This document shows, piece after piece, positions 57,492-64,000 of a DNA stretch of 64,000 nucleotides. The notes beneath the pieces are model-generated. The model was not told the origin of the DNA. It worked only from the letters and a program-made list of their open reading frames with translations, and searched no databases. A program made the position numbers and the translations under genes. Source of the stretch: Heliocidaris tuberculata (Eukaryota; Echinodermata; Echinoidea; Camarodonta; Echinometridae); contig CM046845.1 in the NCBI GenBank assembly GCA_025618425.1, positions 7,612,491 through 7,676,490 of the forward strand. The letters run 5' to 3'. The stretch's first letter is position 1. Each line of letters starts with the position of its first letter.

Positions 57492-59694
57492 TAATAATAT
57501 AGATTTCTAAAGCGCACGTTCTGATGCAAATGTCACTCAGGCGCTACAATATTTGTTTTAACAAAATAGAATTAACATAAATAGGCTACATGAACACTCA
57601 AAACTTAAAAAGAAAAATAAGAAAATTAATTGATTAAATACACTTACCAAAAGAACAATTAATAACTATGTGTGAACAGAAACTGTTTGGGGAGGGGGGG
57701 GGGGGAGGGCGCTGACACCGTATATTAGTAAAGATGTAATTTTGGTAATTTTGACATTGAAATATACTACAGAAGATACAGAATTGACAGATAAGCCAAC
57801 TCACAGCCCTAATATGAAATGACGGTTGCCCGAATATTAGTAATTTCAAACCTCTGCGCCACCAGTCCCCCGTCTATGCTCAAGCCTGTAGAATTTTTGT
57901 CAGGCATCATTTTAAGATTCAGGTTTTGAAATTATCTCGAAATTACCTTTAATCAATTAGAGCCACCTGAAGAAATTTTTGAAATCTATCATCCAACTTT
58001 ACAGGAAAATCAATATTGTTGTGTTTGAAAAGTACGTGTAAGAAATGGTAGCCCATCTCACTGTTTGTTATCTGATTAGAATTACGAGAGAACTGAGACA
58101 GATATTGCCTGTCATGATATGATGAAGCCCTTTGGCAATTAGCCACGTATCATCTATCATTCGACGTTTTCAAGAAGTAAAACCACTCTCCTTTATTAGC
58201 TACCTGTCTGAACATTTTCGATGGTGTACGGCACCACTTGTTTCATTGCATCAAGTTTCTTTTTACCACAAGACAAGTTTTGATGCTAACCCTGGTAATA
58301 TTGCAATAACACAGCTCCCCAATGTTTAAATAGAGAAAGACAACCTCATAAGGTGCAATCAATCTTGATTTACTTACACATGTGCAGTGCGTAGCCAGGA
58401 TTTTTCAATGGGGGGGGGGGGGGGGGGGGGGGGGTAGACGTGAAGGATCGACTAAGCGAAGGAACATAATCACAGAGACTTGGTCGTCTCCCAGGGTGAA
58501 CCGTGAAGACAATATAATTTTTGGTTTCTGGAAATCAATTTTCGGAAATTCAATTTATCTACATTTTGTTAATTTAATAAATTTATTTTCAATTTGCACT
58601 TTTTAGGATGTTATTTTCTCAAGTAATCCATGCATAGGGTATCGAAAAAATAAAATTTATCATCAGCGAGCACTTGTGGTGCACCTCACTCACTCAGGAG
58701 AGCGCCTATCTAGAACACAGATGGCGCTACATTATATTGATCTTATTTTGATTGGTCAGCTTTGCGCGAGGCTATTATGACGTCAACTTGACTTTGGTGG
58801 TAATGCACTGGTGATGGTGATGGAATGAAATAGAAATGAAATGTAACTTTCCGAAGTTCCGAAAATAATGATATATATTTGATTATTGGATTTGATATGA
58901 TACATACAAAAATATCTTTGAACATATTATTCTGGTGATAGAATTAATTTCGTTTTATTTCATGTCATGTATTTTTTTTTAAAATCAGAGTCTGTGGGAA
59001 TCTCAAAAAGTTATAGCATATAAGCCTACCTACATTTAGAGGGCTGGGTAGCCTAATTATTTTTTGGACATTTTCTTTTTTTTAAGGGAAGAAAGAGGGC
59101 GAAAGAAAGAAAAATGAAGAAAGAAAAAGAAAGAAAGAAGTATTGTTTGAGCTCTGAGCGAGTGTTTAATGGGATATTTTTTTTGTTGCTCGTAAGTATC
59201 AATGAATAACAGGAAATTAAGGGGAGGGGGCACAATAAGGCAGCATGAAAACACCATCAGCATATCACAATAGACCTGTTTACTACTAAGTTTTGATGTT
59301 GTTTTTTTTTAAGGGGCTGAATAGGGGGCATGGCCCCCTTGTGCCCCCCCCCCCTGACTACGCCTATGCACATTTGTATGATTACAGACAATCATCTGCT
59401 TTGCAACAGGTCGCGGGAAATGCCACTAAAAGAAGCTTTCATTAGTTGTCAATCAAGTCAAATGGATCTATGACGTGTAAGCATACACCCTCTCCAAGAT
59501 CCTTTTCATTGAGCAAGCAAACAACCATACATTAAAGGTATTGTGTGAAAAATGACGAATGTTGACTTGTTTTTCTGAAAAGAACGTAGTGATATTTTGT
59601 AGTGCATCGCCCATTATATCAATATGTTTGGGTGTGTTTCAAAAGAGAATATACTATTTTGTAACATTTCTGTCCATTTTTATAAATTGATTAG
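57035..59694. other. Intergenic between GPCR 3 and 4
   Basis: Holds GT then AAT microsatellites (57441-57495), G runs (57692-57707, 58411-58433), a GAAAG-rich stretch (59092-59140) and a reverse-oriented G-run repeat (GGCCCCCTTGTGCCCCCCCC, 59332-59352, then GACTACGCC). TGACGTCA occurs at 58779. No exon supported. Confidence 0.5.
58387..58445 (+). repeat. G-run repeat ('GTGCGTAGCCAGG')
   Basis: GTGCGTAGCCAGGATTTTTC, then AATG and about 23 G. Confidence 0.7.
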
Positions 59695-59705
59695 TTGAGA
59701 TCACA

Positions 59706-61010
59706 ATGGACCCTGAGCTTGGTTCCAGTAGTGCATTCGATCCAATGAATACAACAGAGGCAGCCGCATTATCCATCAACCCACCTTACAGGTCAAAAGC
59801 TATTTTCAGTTTTCTGCTGTTTCTGTCTCTCACGATAGTGGCACTCAATGCCTTGTTTCTACGAGCATTCCACATCGAGAAAAAGTTGCGTACTTATTCG
59901 AACCAATATATCTTAAACATCACCGTCTCCGACCTCGTAGTTGGATTCATAATGCTAATACGCAGTACTATCTTTCTGCATGGATACTGGATATTTGGAG
60001 AATTCTCTTGGTATGTGTTCATCGGTGTCCAGAACTCTGTTCTGGGTGTATCTGTCCTTTGCATCATTGTAATTTGTGTAGACCGTTACCTAGCGACAAC
60101 CTATCCACTAGAGCACTTCAAACGAAAGAAGACAAGAGTAGCACATTTTGCCAATGGCCTGACATGGGTAGTATCTATGTGTTTCTGGATACCTATTGCA
60201 ATAATTTGGGACTTAGTTCAACCAGTTCACTCGAAGTCTGAAAGCGGTTATTTTGAGTCGAAATACATTAAACACGTGTCCGCAAGCGTTGCCATTTCAC
60301 TGTCGAGATTTGTAGTTCCGTTCGTTATGATTGCAATTCTTTATCTAAGGATTTATTTCCGAATAAGAATCTCCGGAAGAAAACATTTGACAATATTTTA
60401 CCTTAAACCCAAACCTGCAGCTAAAAGGAGACCTGTGAATCCAACCCAAAGTGAACAAACCAAAGAAAACTGTCTGACCCAACATAACCATCGCAAATGT
60501 GCAGATGAATATGCTTCTGAAATTAACATCAATCTCGGTCCTGTTTGGGATGAGGATGTTGAAGTCGAAGCTTATCATCCGAGTGATGAAGGATCGGCAA
60601 ACTTGGCGATTGGAACCAGTCGTACTTCAGTGGAAAACCTCTCATCACATGACAAAGCAATTTGGCGTCAAGAGAAAAGCAGTCGTCCAACCCCTCAAGA
60701 AGAATCAACCTGCAAATTACCAAGATCTTCAACGACTGGGATACCTAGGGACCAACCTAGTCGCCTGTCTTCATTTGATAACCATAAAGCTATGCGCACC
60801 CTGACCATCATCACGATGGCTTTCTTTATAACATGGTTACCAAGTAGCATCAATGTTGTCTACACAAGCGTCGAGTTAAATAACCGTGTATTTACAGAGG
60901 TGGCTCGTTGGATGTCGTTCAGTAACAGCCTGATCAACCCGATCGCCTATGCCATGGCGCAACCACTTTTTCGAAAGACCATCCGGCGGATTCTGAGATG
61001 CCAACGATGA
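59706..61010 (+). CDS. Class A GPCR 4, aminergic/muscarinic-like orphan
   Basis: A 434-residue single-exon receptor. TM1 about 31-54, TM2 67-90, TM3 103-125, TM4 145-168, TM5 193-216, TM6 363-386, TM7 394-418. It has D2.50 (TVSDLVVG), DRY (126-128), TWLP with W377, NPIAY and a short tail with a terminal CQR. The N-terminus has an NTT site. Position 3.32 is Gln109; ECL2 lacks Cys. ICL3 (about 218-360) is hydrophilic. It is closest by eye to GPCR 1 in TM3-TM4 (VQNSVLGVSVL, DRYLATTYPLEHF). An AG at 59693-59694 preceded by a T-rich tract could be the acceptor of a 5' UTR intron. Confidence 0.94.
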   Translation: MDPELGSSSAFDPMNTTEAAALSINPPYRSKAIFSFLLFLSLTIVALNALFLRAFHIEKKLRTYSNQYILNITVSDLVVGFIMLIRSTIFLHGYWIFGEFSWYVFIGVQNSVLGVSVLCIIVICVDRYLATTYPLEHFKRKKTRVAHFANGLTWVVSMCFWIPIAIIWDLVQPVHSKSESGYFESKYIKHVSASVAISLSRFVVPFVMIAILYLRIYFRIRISGRKHLTIFYLKPKPAAKRRPVNPTQSEQTKENCLTQHNHRKCADEYASEININLGPVWDEDVEVEAYHPSDEGSANLAIGTSRTSVENLSSHDKAIWRQEKSSRPTPQEESTCKLPRSSTTGIPRDQPSRLSSFDNHKAMRTLTIITMAFFITWLPSSINVVYTSVELNNRVFTEVARWMSFSNSLINPIAYAMAQPLFRKTIRRILRCQR

Positions 61011-61108
61011 CCAATTCTTCCATTCCATAGAATATGCTGTAGCATAGGTTTTAACTCGGCGGATTTCAAAGTCAGGCAAAATACAAAACTGTACTTCAAG
61101 ACTGAAAA

Positions 61109-61114
61109 AATAAA
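61109..61114 (+). terminator. Candidate polyadenylation signal of GPCR 4
   Basis: AATAAA 99 bases after the stop; a second AATAAA lies at 61149. Confidence 0.45.
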
Positions 61115-61494
61115 CAACTGTAGGCAGTAGCCTACAAAACAAAAGAAAAATAAACTTTGTATACATATTTATTGATTGAAATTCACATTTACTTTCCTTC
61201 TGACAAATGGTAAACTAATGAGTACAGTTTTCACACAGAACCATAAATGTCGCACTTTTCCGTTTAAGTCAACTTGTGTTTAATGAATAATTCTGATACA
61301 TATCTTATTTCAATAAACCATGAAATGTATAGGATTTGAATAGCAAATGTAACTATATATAAGAGAATTTGACTGTTATGAATTATAATGAGTTATAATT
61401 CAATAATCAAAATCAACAACGCAGTTACCCTTGTGATTTAGAATCCAATTCATCTTAAAAAATCTTCTCGCTCTTGATTATCCTGTCATATATG

Positions 61495-61495
<1 letters not shown>

Positions 61496-61553
<58 letters not shown>

Positions 61554-61659
61554 CTGATGAAGGCCTATGGCCGAAAATTTGACTTCTTTTATCATCTCTA
61601 CGGTTGTTTTCATTTATTGTGAACTTTTGTTATTTTTCATCAACCGACGCAGGACTAAT

Positions 61660-61733
<74 letters not shown>

Positions 61734-61735
61734 CA
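61496..61735 (+). mobile_element. Penelope-like 3'-end remnant between TA repeats
   Basis: A (TA)n run at 61496-61551, a 110-bp unique segment starting with a hammerhead-like motif, and a (TA)n run at 61666-61731. The young element at 22-28 kb has the same order: motif, short unique tail, then AT run. This looks like the 5'-truncated 3' end of a different Penelope-like family. Confidence 0.5.
61553..61586 (+). ncRNA. Hammerhead-ribozyme-like motif, diverged
   Basis: CTGATGA, an extra A, stem GGCC/GGCC with loop TAT, then GAAA, ATTTGAC. Same frame as the 24985 motif, with different stem bases that still pair. Confidence 0.55.
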
Positions 61736-63279
61736 GAAAAACCTGTTAAGCAGTTAATATGGTTAATGGTTTGTACGATTAGACTAATTGTTATACTAAA
61801 AAGGAATATTATTTTCCCTTTTCGAAACGTTCCACAAGACTATGTCAAAACAATTATTAAAGGGATTCGGTAACTTTGTGGAGGCTTGATTTAATGAATT
61901 GTTGAATTTTGACATCTGTCTTGTATGATAATGTTCAGAAGGATAAATAAATAGCCAGGCATAGAAAGGTTTTCAAATATATAATGCTATTATTAAGATA
62001 TCTATGACTGAATACTCCCATTTTATACGAAAGCGTCTGGCCATACGCTTTAGTCTAACACTGAGTCTATGGGGGAAAATGAGTCTGGCAATTCCGGTCA
62101 CTTGCATATGTTTACTTTTGTGAAACACATGATGATTTTGAAGTGCTTTTTTTCCTGGGCTTCATTTTTACACCATATTACATACACTGATAGCATGTAA
62201 GGCCAGACAGCTTAGATTTTATCAAGCCTCTTCAAAGTTACCAAATCACTTTAAGTACCTCGAAGGCAACTTGAGTCACTGTCAATACCTTTTAGAGCAG
62301 GCATAATTTTATATATATATATAGTTAAATACATGGAAAATGAAATGAATTCGTTGACTTTATCGAGCAAAGGTACACCATATTCTTCATATGAACAATA
62401 ATTAGATAGCATACATACATGTATATTGCCTTTATGTAAATATTGTAATTATTGCAAGTTATTTCATTCGCTAACTTAACATACTTAATGCTTAACAGTA
62501 GGTTTTCACGCTTTTTCTGTATTTGTACTGCTTCTATATTGTACTTGTTGTTATACATGTTGTAGGAATTCAGTTATTTGAAGACAAAAACAGAAGAAAA
62601 CCTGGATGTTTGTTATAATCATGTACAATTAATCAAACACTCTTATGTACTACGTGTTTGATTCAGTTCAACTGAATGTTTGTGAAAGGTAGGAATAAAT
62701 TTACTTAGCTGTTGATATTATAATTTTCGGTCTTAGAAGTGAGATTTTACTGTCAAAAAGAAAGAAAATGTTCATATCTAATGAAGATATATCCCTTTCA
62801 ATCTCAATTCAACATTAACTGGAATAACCATGAATTTTATCTAATAAAATATATGCAGTAGGAAGCGTAAAAAAGCTTATATCTGGCGTAAATATCGATA
62901 AAATGGATGAAAGAGAATAATTTGGGTGATTCCGTGAAATGCGTCCACTACAACATTAATCATGTTAATTAATTGTTCATTTATTTCATCCAAAATGAAA
63001 ACTCTCGTGATATGACCATTGACTACTGATTGTTTCTGGTATAATTTCATACTGATTGAACACACTACAATTTTTAAAATACATTATGTGTACAGCCAAT
63101 AGGCCAAAAAGAATATGCTTGTCTAGGTCGCGTACGACATGCTTGTATATGTCCCATACGACAGTGCTTGTATGTCCCGTACGATGTACACGAAATCGTC
63201 CATTTGTTGACTCGTCAATAATTCGGCCTGACCCATGTCTTGGCTCAATATCCTTGATTAAATTTCTAAAACTCAAACA
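61736..63279. other. Intergenic, no supported gene
   Basis: AT-rich. Repeated words CGTACGA(C/T) and TGCTTGTATGTCCC near 63130-63185 form a short local repeat. No exon supported. Confidence 0.45.
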
Positions 63280-63765
63280 TTAAAGGAGAATGGAACCCTG
63301 GGGAAAAATCCATTTTAATGAAAAGAGTGGATAGAGAGAAACAATTTACAAAAAGTTCCATCAAAATCAGTTACGAAATAAAAAAGTTATGAAAGTTTGA
63401 AAAGTCAATTTACTTTCTATGGCGATCCTCAAATTGGCAATGTTGCTTTAAGATATATCATGAAAAAATGTATTTAACACAACATATGTTGAGTTTACAA
63501 AAAAGACAAGCAGCATCTTTGGAGATAATGGAGAAAATATGAAATTTTGTGTACAAAACATATTGAGAGTTGTACTACTAAACCTGCCATTTTGAAGCAA
63601 CATTGCCAATTTGAGGATCGCCATAGAAAGTAAATTGAGACTTAACAAACTTTTAAACTTTTTCATTTCGTAACCGATTTTGATGGAACTTTTTAAAAAA
63701 TTGCTTCTCTCTATCCTCTCTTTTCATTAAAATGGATATTTCCCCAGGGTTTCATTCTCCTTTAA
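63280..63765. mobile_element. 486-bp palindromic MITE with TTAA at both ends
   Basis: Arms 63284-63455 and about 63588-63761 are inverted copies (AGGAGAATG.AACCCTGGGGAAA, TCCATTTTAATGAAAAGAG, GTTCCATCAAAATC.GTTACG, TTTACTTTCTATGGCGATCC). TTAA flanks both ends, as in piggyBac-type insertion. No coding content. Confidence 0.85.
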
Positions 63766-64000
63766 TCAAACGGGTTAAGCGGGCATATTGAACTCAAAGC
63801 AAGTAAGATCATCTGCGAATGTTAGTTGGGCGAACTGACATACCTAGTCAGATCGGAGAGGAAGAAATACCCACTTATTTGTTCTGTATCATCATGCACG
63901 TTAATCAAGTAGGATATTCTCATTTATGTATTAAGCGTTGAGTCTATACTCTTAGTCCAACTTAGAGATCACTCGTGGTTGATTTATTTTACTGTCGAAT
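63766..64000. other. Window end, no supported feature
   Basis: Nothing recognisable. Confidence 0.4.

Overview
The window is nuclear DNA from an animal. Genes are split by GT-AG introns, intergenic DNA is AT-rich and full of microsatellites, and many small transposons are present. The receptor family, the Penelope-like element and the G-run repeat families suggest a marine invertebrate deuterostome. An echinoderm, most likely a sea urchin, is my best guess; that is inference, not proof.

Layout. (1) Positions 75-2362 hold the last three coding exons of an EDC4-like gene (enhancer of mRNA decapping 4, plus strand), with a probable long 3' UTR reaching about 5.4 kb. (2) About 5.4-15.4 kb has no convincing gene. 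It holds degenerate tandem repeats bracketed by two copies of a 205-bp direct repeat, and an 864-bp palindromic transposon with an 8-bp target duplication. (3) At 15513-17315 (minus strand) is the first of four related rhodopsin-class receptors; the other three are on the plus strand at 51125-52477, 54848-56155 and 59706-61010. (4) At 22287-28334 a very young Penelope-like retroelement (reverse transcriptase plus GIY-YIG endonuclease) sits inside an AT-rich unit of a minisatellite. It comprises a 5'-truncated inverted copy, a partial direct copy and a complete copy. (5) At 35.6-45.2 kb a CpG-containing promoter and a non-coding first exon precede a multi-exon coiled-coil gene, whose exon phases run into a terminal protein-kinase-like exon. 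A truncated LINE, a palindromic MITE and a long GAA tract lie in its introns. (6) The remainder is repeats: MITEs, tRNA-derived SINE remnants, G-run repeats and a perfect 167-bp tandem duplication.

How the parts relate. The four receptors are a local paralogous cluster. All lack the TM3 aspartate that binds amines and the TM3-ECL2 disulphide, and all carry glutamine at position 3.32, so they probably recognise something other than a classical monoamine. The coiled-coil and kinase exons probably form one protein, because every tested splice phase from 39112 to the kinase exon agrees. The Penelope-like element carries a hammerhead-ribozyme-like motif and a strong hairpin in each copy. A second, diverged copy of the hammerhead-like motif lies at 61.5 kb between two TA microsatellites.
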